The notes: generated by a model not told the origin, from the sequence alone. 64,000 bases of DNA from Streptococcus ruminicola (GCF_011387195.1 NZ_CP046920.1:22460-86459); one strand, 5' to 3'. Counted from the stretch's first letter, positions 36,485-44,922 are shown. Translations and numbers: made by a program.

Positions 36485-39058
36485 TTACAAAGAACTGTCT
36501 TCCTCTTTTCCAAAACCGCTAAGACGCTTAGCAACTTTAGGACGATTAACTTCGTAATTTTCTTGTGAGATTTTCTCATTTCCTATGTGAGGAGAATTAA
36601 TTCGTTGTTTTGTAACAGTTTTTTGGGGTGTTGATGTAACACTTTTAGTTGAAACTGTCTTACTTGGGGCAACAACTTCTCTTGGTGTTGAAGTAACTCC
36701 TTTAGTTGAAACTGTCTTACTTGGGGCAACAACTTCTCTTGGTGTTGAGGTAACTCCTTTAGTTGAAACTGTCTTACTTGGGGCAACAACTTCTTTTGGT
36801 GTTGAGGTAACTCCTTTAGTTGAAACTGTCTTACTTGGGGCAACAACTTCTCTTGGTGTTGAAGTAACTCCTTTAGTTGAAACTGTCTTACTTGGGGCAA
36901 CAGCTTCTTTTGATGTTGAGGTAACTCCTTTAGTTGAAACTGTCTTACTTGGGGCAACAGCTTCTTTTGATGTTGAGGTAACTCCTTTAGTTGAAACTGT
37001 CTTACTTGGGGCAACAGCTTCTTTTGATGTTGAGGTAACTCCTTTAGTTGAAACATCCTCTGCTAGTTTAGCTGACGATCCACCTGCTAGTTCTTCTGGG
37101 GTTTCCAAATTCACTGAGTTAGTTGGTAAAACACTTGCTAGCTCTTCTGGGGTAATTGATGATTCAGCTATATTTCGAGAAGACGGTGAAGTAAAATTAG
37201 AGTAAGCAGATGCCTTTCCGCTACTATAAGCGTCTTTTAGGGCGTTAACTCCTGCATTACCTTTACTTTGAAATTTAGATGCAGGAATTTGAGCACCGTT
37301 TCTTAGAGTATCTAATGTTCCAAATGTAGCTCCCTTTAATCCTCCGCCACGTTTATTATAGTTATCTCTAAGTGCACTACCACTGCCATAAAGAGCACCC
37401 ATTTCTGCTGCTGTATTTTTTAGAACAGATCCTCCAAAATCTTTTACTCCTTTGGTCCCTCTTTGAGCAGCATTTCTAATATTTCTCATTTCATGTCCAA
37501 TTGAACCACCATGACGATTTCCATTAATATCTTTACGTCCAATAGAAGCTTGTTCAATAGCTCTTCCAGCCATAACTCCTGCTCCAACTGTAGCTGCCGT
37601 TTGAGCTATACCAGCTTTAGCACCCGTTGATACTCCTAACCAATTTTCAATAGCTCTTGAACCTTGAATAGTAGCATAAAACACTGCAATATAAAGAGCA
37701 ATCGTTGCAATAGTATTACCCCAAAAGCCTAAATTTCCAATAAATGAGCCAAAATTATTATTGTGACTACTAAATGCCATCGTTGGAGCTTTACTTATGA
37801 ACCATAGTCCGTATTTAACAATTAAAATATCAAACCAAATACCAGCAATACCAGCGAATATTGTCCGCAAAAGATCTAAGAATTTTGCAGAATTATCTAC
37901 CGATGTATATCCAACGATAGGTGCAACTACAGAGGATAATAGAGTTCGCATTATTGTTTGTAAAACTGTAATTAACAAACCGATTAGCAATAAAATCAAC
38001 ATTGCTTGTTCAACAAATAAGCCAATCCAGTTGACTTTATAACGTAGGTACACTGGTTTTAAAATATTGTAGCCAACAATAGAAGTTACCTTATAACCAG
38101 CAACTTCCACTTCTACGGGTTTTTGTCCACTATCATCCCAATCGTTTTTTCTTAATTCAGAACGGAACAGAGTTGCTAAACAATAATACATACTATTTTC
38201 ATTATCTCCAGTCGGAATCTCAAAAAATAGGAATTTCGATTTATTCTTAGCAGCATCTGCAAAGTGTTCTAATTCTTCTTTATCATTAGGTCCATATGAG
38301 GTTACGAAATTAGTTGACGCTATATTTTTAGACGATAACCTATTAAGACGAACGCCATTAGCTTCCGCTTTACTAGGATTAATATACCCATCATCGCCTC
38401 TTTGACGACCAAGCTTACTAGCGTTAAAACCAACTCTGGCTAACTGCATAATGTCAACAACATTATCTTGAAATGGCTGTGCTGACAGTGTACTGCCTTG
38501 TTTTGTACCACTAGCAACATAGGTTTGTAAATCTTTAGAACTATCTGCAACTACTTCTGAAAAAGAAGTTAATGCAGCTGGTAGAAAAGCAGTTGCTGCA
38601 GTTACTAATATAGCATGATTGAAAAACTCCTTATATTTAAATGGAGTTCCAATAATCCCGATGACAACACGAACAACTATGAAAGCTATAAAAAGCGAAA
38701 TGCCGACAGTACGCAAACCTGAATATATTTGCCCAATAAAATTATCGTTAGAACCCAACAAGCTAAAGAAACCAAAAAGAGCAAATATTTTGTTAAATAT
38801 TGATTCTAAAGCATTAGAAAAACCATAAAACGTTTTAGCAAACCACTCGGGTATTGTTAAAAATGTTGTAAAGAAATGTGGATGCGGGGTCAGGTATTCA
38901 CTCCACTGTTTATAAAAAGTGGATAAAACTTGAGAATCAGTATCATTTATTTTAAAGTTATGATTTAAATCAAAAGCCTGATCTGATAAGTTTTCCCCCA
39001 TCGACTTTATGTTTTTCCAAAAGGTTCCTTCACCATTTAATCTGGTATCAAATGCCAT
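36485..39058 (-). CDS. VirB6/TcpH-like polytopic transfer protein with tandem-repeat tail
   Basis: An 857-aa protein. Several TM helices lie in residues about 75-165 and 345-480 (SLFIAFIVVRVVIGIIGTPF; LILLLIGLLITVLQTIM). A Gly/Ala-rich stretch follows, then a hydrophilic tail with eight copies of a 19-residue unit (VSTKGVTSTSKEAVAPSKT and variants). The membrane part fits the VirB6/TcpH channel component. The repeat tail is cytoplasmic or exposed and variable in length. It is the last gene of the pilin operon. Confidence 0.75.
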   Translation of the reverse strand: MAFDTRLNGEGTFWKNIKSMGENLSDQAFDLNHNFKINDTDSQVLSTFYKQWSEYLTPHPHFFTTFLTIPEWFAKTFYGFSNALESIFNKIFALFGFFSLLGSNDNFIGQIYSGLRTVGISLFIAFIVVRVVIGIIGTPFKYKEFFNHAILVTAATAFLPAALTSFSEVVADSSKDLQTYVASGTKQGSTLSAQPFQDNVVDIMQLARVGFNASKLGRQRGDDGYINPSKAEANGVRLNRLSSKNIASTNFVTSYGPNDKEELEHFADAAKNKSKFLFFEIPTGDNENSMYYCLATLFRSELRKNDWDDSGQKPVEVEVAGYKVTSIVGYNILKPVYLRYKVNWIGLFVEQAMLILLLIGLLITVLQTIMRTLLSSVVAPIVGYTSVDNSAKFLDLLRTIFAGIAGIWFDILIVKYGLWFISKAPTMAFSSHNNNFGSFIGNLGFWGNTIATIALYIAVFYATIQGSRAIENWLGVSTGAKAGIAQTAATVGAGVMAGRAIEQASIGRKDINGNRHGGSIGHEMRNIRNAAQRGTKGVKDFGGSVLKNTAAEMGALYGSGSALRDNYNKRGGGLKGATFGTLDTLRNGAQIPASKFQSKGNAGVNALKDAYSSGKASAYSNFTSPSSRNIAESSITPEELASVLPTNSVNLETPEELAGGSSAKLAEDVSTKGVTSTSKEAVAPSKTVSTKGVTSTSKEAVAPSKTVSTKGVTSTSKEAVAPSKTVSTKGVTSTPREVVAPSKTVSTKGVTSTPKEVVAPSKTVSTKGVTSTPREVVAPSKTVSTKGVTSTPREVVAPSKTVSTKSVTSTPQKTVTKQRINSPHIGNEKISQENYEVNRPKVAKRLSGFGKEEDSSL
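36618..37055. repeat. 57-bp tandem repeats in the VirB6-like gene
   Basis: Eight adjacent 57-bp units (19 codons), from exact copies to units differing in a few bases. Two subtypes (TSKEA and TPREV/TPKEV) are grouped in blocks, suggesting stepwise duplication. Confidence 0.9.
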
Positions 39059-39073
39059 GTCATCACCACCTTA

Positions 39074-40225
39074 TTAGTTATTTTCATCAGAATCGATGTA
39101 ATCTTCAATAATAGGTTCAGATGTTACAAGCCAATGCCATTGTGATTTCTCTTTTGGAATACAATTAAATGTGAATGTTTTAGTATTTAAAGTATCATTT
39201 TCGTCTCGATAGGTAACAACATACGATAAAGTATATTCGTCATCATCTTTTGTAAAATCATTAAGAGTCAAACTAGAAACTGTTCCTGTTTCAGGTTGAG
39301 TATATTTTGCATCTCCGTCGCTTAAGAACTGGTCTAACTCATCTCTATTTCCAGCAAAATAATAAGCTAAGAAAAATTTACCAAAAGTATCTGCCGAATG
39401 TTCATGAGTTTGTAAATCCTGTATTTCAGTAGTTTTAGAATACAAGTACTCTAATTTTTTCTCCTGCGATATAGTTTTATTTGTCAACATTACCGTAAAT
39501 ACAACAAGAAAAACACTTAGCAGTAGCGCAATAATAGCTGTAACTTTAAAGATTACATCTTTGTTATTATGCTCTAAGTCCTCTACACGAACTTTACCAT
39601 TAGATTTTGCTTTGGGATTTATTTGAGCCGTTCTTTTTGGCGTTACTTGTTCTTTAACAGCAGACTTTCTAGGGAGTTCACCTTCAATAGTACCTGCCAA
39701 TGGGAAGTACGGAAATTCAGATCGTGATAAACCTAAGCTTTTCCCATAACAATCCATCAAGTTATAGTTTACATCGCAGAAGTATCTTGCTAATTCATCA
39801 TAAGAGTAATTTTGAAATCTTTCATCTCTAAATGTTGCTTCGATAATAGGAATTACTAAATTATCATACTTCGCATAGATTTCAAACGGAACAACCTGCG
39901 GACTATTTTCAATTGAAGCTTTTCCTGTTAGTTTTCCATTATCATTTACTTGAGTAGCTAAAGCAATGCCTTTGAACCAAAAATACTCAAATTTATCCCT
40001 TAAACCACGAAATAATATTTCAGCTTGTTTAAATGTTAGAAATGGTAGAGAATTACTAATTGTATATTCTGAATTTGAAAAATGCTCCAAATCTAAATTC
40101 TCAATCAAATCTCTTAATTGAGGAGTATTACTTGGTTTATAATTATCATCCCACTCAACATAAATAAATAAGGGGTCCTCAATTTTAACCCCTTTAGTGC
40201 CTGTGAACCCAAAGTTATTTACCAT
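39074..40225 (-). CDS. TcpC/VirB8-like transfer protein
   Basis: A 383-aa protein. A cytoplasmic N-terminal half is followed by one TM (VTAIIALLLSVFLVVFTVML, about 230-250) and an extracytoplasmic domain (FGKFFLAYYFAGNRDELDQF ... WHWLVTSEPII). This matches the TcpC type, which has NTF2-like folds. The N-terminal part is longer than usual. It lies between the pilin-like gene and the VirB6-like gene, spaced 15-20 bp. Confidence 0.7.
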   Translation of the reverse strand: MVNNFGFTGTKGVKIEDPLFIYVEWDDNYKPSNTPQLRDLIENLDLEHFSNSEYTISNSLPFLTFKQAEILFRGLRDKFEYFWFKGIALATQVNDNGKLTGKASIENSPQVVPFEIYAKYDNLVIPIIEATFRDERFQNYSYDELARYFCDVNYNLMDCYGKSLGLSRSEFPYFPLAGTIEGELPRKSAVKEQVTPKRTAQINPKAKSNGKVRVEDLEHNNKDVIFKVTAIIALLLSVFLVVFTVMLTNKTISQEKKLEYLYSKTTEIQDLQTHEHSADTFGKFFLAYYFAGNRDELDQFLSDGDAKYTQPETGTVSSLTLNDFTKDDDEYTLSYVVTYRDENDTLNTKTFTFNCIPKEKSQWHWLVTSEPIIEDYIDSDENN

Positions 40226-40245
40226 ATTTATACCTTCTTAAGTAA

Positions 40246-40572
40246 TTAGCCAAAAATCTCTTTGAGCCACATAATAAGCGATGTTGCACCAGAAACAAGA
40301 GCGACTCCCCCCACAATGTATGGTAGCCACTTCATTGCTTTATTTTTTCCGATATCTCCAAATGCAAACATTAGACCAGCAACAACTACAGTAGCAATAA
40401 AAACAAAAAATGAAAGATTTCTTACTTTTTCAGTAAAATTAGTAGTTGCACTCTGCACTTTCCCCCATGGATTATCCGCCAATACTGGTGAAGAAATGAT
40501 AGCACTATTTACCATTGCTGTTGCCAAAAGCCACTTAGCTTTTGCAGTATTTTTTACATCTTTAAATTTCAA
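40246..40572 (-). CDS. VirB2/TcpD-like pilin
   Basis: A 108-aa protein: a possible signal segment (residues about 12-33, ending SPVLADN) and two hydrophobic helices (about 52-70 and 83-103) joined by a short basic loop. Size and topology match VirB2/TrbC-type pilins or TcpD. First gene of the operon that continues with VirB8- and VirB6-like genes. SD is AAAGGAG. Confidence 0.65.
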   Translation of the reverse strand: MKFKDVKNTAKAKWLLATAMVNSAIISSPVLADNPWGKVQSATTNFTEKVRNLSFFVFIATVVVAGLMFAFGDIGKNKAMKWLPYIVGGVALVSGATSLIMWLKEIFG

Positions 40573-40602
40573 TTAAGTTTCTCTCCTTTTTTAATTTATT
40601 TC

Positions 40603-40650
40603 ATTGTAATATTTGAGCCCAACCATGTAAAGCCAATTTTCCTATGGTAG
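40603..40650 (-). promoter_or_regulatory. Regulon-box promoter of the pilin operon
   Basis: Minus strand: variant box CTACCATAG, 10 bp, TTTACA, 17 bp, TACAAT. The box overlaps the last codons of the Clp-like gene. A better -35 goes with a poorer box. Confidence 0.6.
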
Positions 40651-42519
40651 TTTTTTGACTTTAATATCTACATGTCGCATATCTGCGATGTTCGTCCTAC
40701 CACTTCCGTCTTTATAAGATCTAGGTGGCAGTCCTTTTAAAACAACTTCAACAACAAAGGAATCATTTTCACGTCTATTAAAGAAATAAAGCTGCTTAGC
40801 GATTGGATCGCTTAAAATATCTGTTATCGCTCGTTCTAACGGACGGGCACCGTTAATAACACTTGTTCCAACATTTTTTAAGTAATCATAAAAATCTTCT
40901 TTATTCTCGTAACCATCCTCGTCTTTATATTCAATTGTTAAATGTTGTTTTTCTTTCCATTGCTGCTCAAGAACGGATAATTTACTAGAGATGATTTCCA
41001 ATGTTATGTCTTCAGTTAACAAATTCATGATAATCATTGAACTCCAGCGATTCAGAAATTCTGGTCTAAAAATTTGTTCTAAGTCGCGCGTTACATTTGC
41101 TACAAAAGATTTGTAAGATTGTGAATCAAGATTTGAAAAATCTCCTGAAATAGCAAATTTGTCGCGAATTGTTTGATGACCCGCATTTGAAGTACCATAA
41201 ATAAAACTTTGCTTAAAGTCAATTTTTCTTCCATAAGCGTCAGTTAAGTGCCCGTCATCTAATATTTGCAACAATAAATTGTGGACACTAGGATCTGCTT
41301 TTTCAATTTCATCAAACATAATCAAAGAATATGGACGATTTTTTACTTGTTCTGTCAGTTGCCCTTTTTCATTGTTAGCAGGATTTCCTATCAAACGTTG
41401 AACACTGTCTTTTGAGTTATACTCTGTACAATCTATACGAATAAATGCTTCTGAATCCCCATAAAATAGACGTGCGACTTGCTTTCCTAACTCTGTTTTA
41501 CCAACACCAGTCGTACCTAAAACAAAAGCAGAAGCTGGACGATTTTCATTTTGCATATCAGTTTTCTTGGAATAAATCTTATGAGAGATAGTTTTTATTG
41601 CAAGTGATTGCCCTTTGACTACTTTTGCCAATTCAGCTTCAATATCAATAGGTTTCCCTCGACTAATGAGCAAAATAGATTCAAGAGGAATTCCTCGTTT
41701 CAGATGAATAAGCCATGCAATATCTTTAAATGTAACAGTCTTTTTATTTTTTATATAAGCATGAGCAACAGCTTCGTCAATTAAATCAATTGCCTTATCG
41801 GGAAGGTGTTTGTCTGCAATATATCTAATAGATAAATCAACTGTAGCTTCTAAGGCTTCTGGAGTGATTGTCACCCCCCTTAATTTCTCATAACGAGGAG
41901 CTATTTTTTTCATGATATAGAGAGCTGATTCACGATCTGGTTCCTCAACTAAAATAGACTGCATACGCCTTTCCATGGCTGGATCTTTTTCGATGATTCT
42001 AAATTCATCTTCAGTCGTTGCAGAAATCAATTTGATTTCACCACGAGACAAAGCAGCTTTCAAAGCATTTCCTGCATCAAGTGCTGATTTTTCAGAAGCT
42101 CCCGTCCCCATAATAGTATGTACTTCATCAATGAACAAAATATTAGTATCATTCGTTTGAGTTAGTTCTTCAATGATTTGATATAGGTTTGCTAATAGTG
42201 CTGACGGGTCACCTTTTTCCATTATTGCACTTAACAATAATGAACGAACCCTTACACCTTGAAGTTCTTCAGGTACTTTGTTACTTAAACAAGCTGCACA
42301 AAAACCCTCGACAATGGCAGTCTTACCTACTCCGGCCTCACCTACTAAACAAGGTGAATTCTTGTCAACACGCAAAAGTGAAGTAACCATACGTTCAATT
42401 TCACGATTTCTTCCGTAGGCAACATACTTTGTTGGATTTTGTCTCACTTTTTCCGTTAAATCAACCGTAAATTTATCCAAAGCAGGCGTTTTATAAAGTG
42501 AATTTACAATCTTTTCCAC
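40642..42519 (-). CDS. Clp/HSP100-type AAA+ ATPase in the transfer operon
   Basis: A 625-aa protein with two AAA+ modules. Walker A motifs are GEAGVGKT (about 60) and GTTGVGKT (about 336). Walker B motifs are ILFIDEVHTIMG and LIMFDEIEKADP. It lacks the N-terminal repeat domain and a long middle coil, so it is shorter than ClpB or ClpC. Found between the TcpE-like and pilin genes, it probably remodels secretion components. It could give energy that the degenerate VirB4-like protein cannot; this last point is inference. Confidence 0.8.
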   Translation of the reverse strand: MEKIVNSLYKTPALDKFTVDLTEKVRQNPTKYVAYGRNREIERMVTSLLRVDKNSPCLVGEAGVGKTAIVEGFCAACLSNKVPEELQGVRVRSLLLSAIMEKGDPSALLANLYQIIEELTQTNDTNILFIDEVHTIMGTGASEKSALDAGNALKAALSRGEIKLISATTEDEFRIIEKDPAMERRMQSILVEEPDRESALYIMKKIAPRYEKLRGVTITPEALEATVDLSIRYIADKHLPDKAIDLIDEAVAHAYIKNKKTVTFKDIAWLIHLKRGIPLESILLISRGKPIDIEAELAKVVKGQSLAIKTISHKIYSKKTDMQNENRPASAFVLGTTGVGKTELGKQVARLFYGDSEAFIRIDCTEYNSKDSVQRLIGNPANNEKGQLTEQVKNRPYSLIMFDEIEKADPSVHNLLLQILDDGHLTDAYGRKIDFKQSFIYGTSNAGHQTIRDKFAISGDFSNLDSQSYKSFVANVTRDLEQIFRPEFLNRWSSMIIMNLLTEDITLEIISSKLSVLEQQWKEKQHLTIEYKDEDGYENKEDFYDYLKNVGTSVINGARPLERAITDILSDPIAKQLYFFNRRENDSFVVEVVLKGLPPRSYKDGSGRTNIADMRHVDIKVKKLP

Positions 42520-42878
42520 TAGTACTTACCTCTTCTTCTACGTTTGATTTCTTCTTGTTTTACCGGATACCCTCCTCTTTCAATTGAAAAATATCTCTTT
42601 TTTCGTTTGATATGAAAATAAGCAATTGCTCTAAAGTTTGATCCACCTGCTTTTGTTGGCAGTACCAAATAGAAAGCCAATATCGTCATTAATATATCAT
42701 TTAAAACAAATTGGAAAAACTGATCAGTTGGGAAGACCGTTCCACTTAACTGCAAACCTAACAAAAAGGTTACTACAATTACTCCAGCTTTCATTACAGG
42801 AACACCATAATATTTAAGTTCCCGATATACACCTCTTGGGATACTAAAACTATAATTATGGTTATCTTGTTTATCCAC
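42519..42878 (-). CDS. TcpE-like small membrane protein
   Basis: A 119-aa protein with two TM helices (GVIVVTFLLGLQLSGTVF; FVLNDILMTILAFYLVL) and basic ends (KEEIKRRRRGKY-like tail). Topology fits TcpE/conjugal PrgI-type membrane proteins. Start chosen at GTG 42878, 9 bp after AAGGAGG. It overlaps the Clp-like gene by one base, so the two are coupled. Confidence 0.6.
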   Translation of the reverse strand: MDKQDNHNYSFSIPRGVYRELKYYGVPVMKAGVIVVTFLLGLQLSGTVFPTDQFFQFVLNDILMTILAFYLVLPTKAGGSNFRAIAYFHIKRKKRYFSIERGGYPVKQEEIKRRRRGKY

Positions 42879-42912
42879 GCAATATTCCCTCCTTATAATA
42901 GAATACAATTTA

Positions 42913-42959
42913 ATTTTATCTAAATTAAATAGGTATGCAAGCTCATATGACTATGATAG
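42913..42959 (-). promoter_or_regulatory. Regulon-box promoter of the TcpE-Clp operon
   Basis: Minus strand: GAAAAATCTATCATAG, 10 bp, TTGCAT, 16 bp, TAAAAT. Box, 10-bp gap and -35 are identical to those at 57392-57416, and both lie 19-20 bp after a guide-array terminator. Confidence 0.7.
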
Positions 42960-42978
42960 ATTTTTCAAAAAAGGGCAT

Positions 42979-43003
42979 AAAAAAAGACACCCTAAGGTGT
43001 TTT
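42979..43003 (-). terminator. Terminator of guide array 2
   Basis: AACACCTTAGGGTGT hairpin and T-run on the minus strand; the same sequence ends all four guide loci. Confidence 0.8.
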
Positions 43004-43357
43004 CTAAACTGGACTAGTGCCAAAACGAACAAGACGATAAAAGATAAGGCAGTGCTCTTTTGGAACCATGTCAAATAGACTAGTGCCAAAACTACCGTTA
43101 ATTGTTCTTTTTTTCTGAACAACTTTTGGAACCATGTCAAATAGACTAGTGCCAAAACCTTCTTGCGCCTTGAGAATTTTATATTGAACTTTTGGAACCA
43201 TGTCAAATAGACTAGTGCCAAAACTTATCGGTTGAAATTCATGATGCACCTTTAACTTTTGGAACCATGTCAAATAGACTAGTGCCAAAACAGCAAACTA
43301 GTAATTTCAGTATGTCGATAACTTTTGGAACCATGTCAAATAGACTAGTGCCAAAAC
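43002..43357 (-). CRISPR. Guide array 2: five repeats, five spacers
   Basis: Transcribed on the minus strand. Five full 36-bp repeats are at 43322-43357, 43256-43291, 43189-43224, 43123-43158 and 43057-43092, plus a truncated repeat at about 43002-43026. In transcript sense the repeat begins GTTTTGGCACTAGTC, has ATTTGACATGG in the middle and ends TTCCAAAAG. Spacers at 43292-43321, 43225-43255, 43159-43188, 43093-43122 and 43027-43056 are 30, 31, 30, 30 and 30 bp, and all differ. The repeat has the length and ends of type II-A repeats, but no cas genes are present. Repeats in this array carry A at position 17; arrays 3 and 4 carry G. Confidence 0.85.
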
Positions 43358-43462
43358 CTCGGAAGCTAGTCTTGACAGGGTGGATCCCTTCGGTATGTCC
43401 GCAGATGTCCTCAGGAAGAGCCACGATTCTTGTATTGCTACAACGGGTCCCAAATAACCCGT
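43358..43462 (-). ncRNA. Scaffold (tracr-like) RNA of guide array 2
   Basis: About 105 nt between the promoter (-10 at 43469-43474) and the first repeat, nearly identical in all four loci. It begins with a GGGTTATTTGGGACCC hairpin and ends with the anti-repeat TGTCAAGACTAG and CTTCCGAG. The anti-repeat pairs with CTAGTC and TTGACA of the adjoining repeat around a 3-nt bulge. The transcript start is estimated from the -10. Confidence 0.75.
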
Positions 43463-43468
43463 ATCAAT

Positions 43469-43492
43469 ATTATACTATAGAATCTATAGTTT
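43469..43492 (-). promoter_or_regulatory. Palindromic promoter of guide array 2
   Basis: TATAAT preceded directly by ACTATAGATTCTATAGT, a perfect inverted repeat that fills the -35/-10 spacer. No good -35 is seen. All four loci keep this palindrome. Confidence 0.6.
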
Positions 43493-43543
43493 CGCTACTT
43501 AATAGTAACTTTATAATTTATTTTAAAAAAGGTAATCGTTTAG

Positions 43544-43572
43544 TTGAAAGCCAATAATAGATAAGCTATAAT
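43544..43572 (+). promoter_or_regulatory. Consensus promoter of the 264-nt RNA
   Basis: TTGAAA, 17 bp, TATAAT on the + strand, with no open frame downstream. Confidence 0.7.
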
Positions 43573-43578
43573 ATACTT

Positions 43579-43842
43579 GTTCCTAATAAAGGAACCTCCA
43601 TTTCATAATTTAGGCTCCTATAAGCCTATCACAAACTTGATAACCGTAGTGGACTACGGGGATAGCTTGGTTAATTAGTTAATTCTCCATAAACTCTACC
43701 CAAGAAGTTTTCTTTATAACACTTTTGTAGGAAAACGTCCTCCACTTTTACCTTTTTTCTCCAAGGAGGTAAAAGAAACTTTACTTATTTTTTAATATGA
43801 AAGCAACAAAAAAGGATAGTCTTAATAAGACTATCCTTTTTT
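43579..43842 (+). ncRNA. Structured RNA of about 264 nt, unknown class
   Basis: It follows a consensus promoter and ends in a strong terminator (AAAGGATAGTCTT / AAGACTATCCTTT, 43807-43842). There is no plausible gene inside. Stems visible by eye are GTTCC / GGAAC, AGGCT / AGCCT, CCGTAG / CTACGG, and a long arm CTTTTACCT / AGGTAAAAG holding TCTCC / GGAG. Class not recognised; it could be a trans-acting RNA or replication-control RNA. Confidence 0.55.
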
Positions 43843-44052
43843 GTATTTCTATCTTTTTTATCAATGAATGAGAAACCACGCGCTCCCCTCATTAGATTTC
43901 TTATTAACTTTATACATTAATACTCTTACCTTTTTTGCTATCGCTAAAACCTTCTCGATACAAATTAAAGGATTTTCTAACATCTTCAATTAGTAAGCTC
44001 TTTCCGAGTGAAATCTCCCTTATAAAGACTACCATTAAATTAATAATCTTTA

Positions 44053-44188
44053 CTATTCGATTTCATACCCCGAAAGCCACGCGCGTGCATATAATTCATC
44101 ATTACAATCCGCTATTAACCAATCTTTAACCTCAAATGGTACATCTTTATCAATTGTTAATTAGTTCTACATTCATTTTATTCTTCAT
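44053..44188 (-). pseudogene. Frameshifted small gene, DUF1642-like end
   Basis: A good SD (GGAGGAAAAAATA) and ATG at 44188 open a frame that stops after 12 codons (MKNKMNVELINN). The next frame continues with protein-like sequence (IDKDVPFEVKDWLIADCNDE, then LYARAWLSGYEIE) to a stop at 44053. The end resembles the C-terminus of phage DUF1642 proteins. A single-base indel near 44155 explains the break. The stretch 43850-44050 holds no gene. Confidence 0.55.
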
Positions 44189-44278
44189 TATTTTTTCCTC
44201 CACAAAAAAGGTTTGTTCATATTGTGAACAAACCTTTTATTTCTATTCTTTTCTAACACTAACATTAATGACTGTTGC

Positions 44279-44857
44279 TTATAAATCATTAACAAAGTTT
44301 CGTTTGTATTTAATATGCCCTTCAACATTTCGTTTAACATCTTTCTTATCCCACAGCTGTAGCTCCCACGGATAAAAGAAATTGCTCCCATTTTTGAAGT
44401 AAATGTGAATTCCCGTGTAATCAGCAGTATCTTTAAGATACCAATTTTTAAGACCAAATTTCACCTGCCAATCATCTAGTTTTTCCATTACTTCAGCAAT
44501 TTCAGCCGATGATAAAATCATACGAGCGCCAAAAATATCATTTAAAATTGAATTAACAGGGTAACCTTCCTGACGCTTCGAAAAACGTTCAATCTTATCA
44601 AGAATTGATTCAGATGTCTTTACTCTATAATAGTAGGCAATATCATCTAAATCTGCTGACATCAGATAATCATTAATTGATTCATGAAGATTCAATCGAT
44701 ATTTCAAAATTTCCTTAGTAGGAACTTTTGAAAAAGTATGTTTTAGGTTAACCTTTTCAACCTTTCCAGTCTCAAAATAATCTTTAGAGTACTCCAAGTG
44801 AATTCTATTTATCTCTGATATCAGACGTTCTACCTTTTGGATGTTGTTTAAGAACAT
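44279..44857 (-). CDS. RelA/SpoT-type nucleotidyltransferase-like protein
   Basis: A 192-aa single-domain protein. NDIFGARMI matches the (D)I-x-G-x-R motif of RelA/SpoT synthetases; DYTGIHIYF matches the Y-x-S/G-x-H region; WELQLWDKKDVKRNVEGHIK matches the E-x-Q-x and H-x-x-YK end. No hydrolase or TGS domain. It may make (p)ppGpp-like alarmones or be a toxSAS-type toxin. The neighbouring 98-aa gene could be a partner, but looks like an LPD11 protein. Activity is inferred from motifs; the usual RS is changed to TG. Confidence 0.65.
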   Translation of the reverse strand: MFLNNIQKVERLISEINRIHLEYSKDYFETGKVEKVNLKHTFSKVPTKEILKYRLNLHESINDYLMSADLDDIAYYYRVKTSESILDKIERFSKRQEGYPVNSILNDIFGARMILSSAEIAEVMEKLDDWQVKFGLKNWYLKDTADYTGIHIYFKNGSNFFYPWELQLWDKKDVKRNVEGHIKYKRNFVNDL

Positions 44858-44922
44858 AACTTTCCTCTTTTCTCCATGGACAAGTATAACTAATGTAATT
44901 ATACCATATCTTTACGGTCCTT

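Noticed and set aside
36583..37056. Gln/Leu/Lys-rich frame over the 57-bp repeats
   Set aside because: Alternative frame of the VirB6-like tail; no start signals.
42979..43462. A classical type II-A CRISPR-Cas locus
   Set aside because: Repeat and spacer sizes fit, but no cas9, cas1, cas2 or csn2 exists in the window, and the anti-repeat lies 5' of the array in the same transcript, which is not the type II layout.
43267..43557. Open frames across the guide scaffolds (four copies of a similar protein containing LVLTGWIPSVCPQM)
   Set aside because: The frames follow from conserved non-coding scaffold and repeats. They have no SD, and the conservation has RNA stems and a promoter instead of codon-like change.
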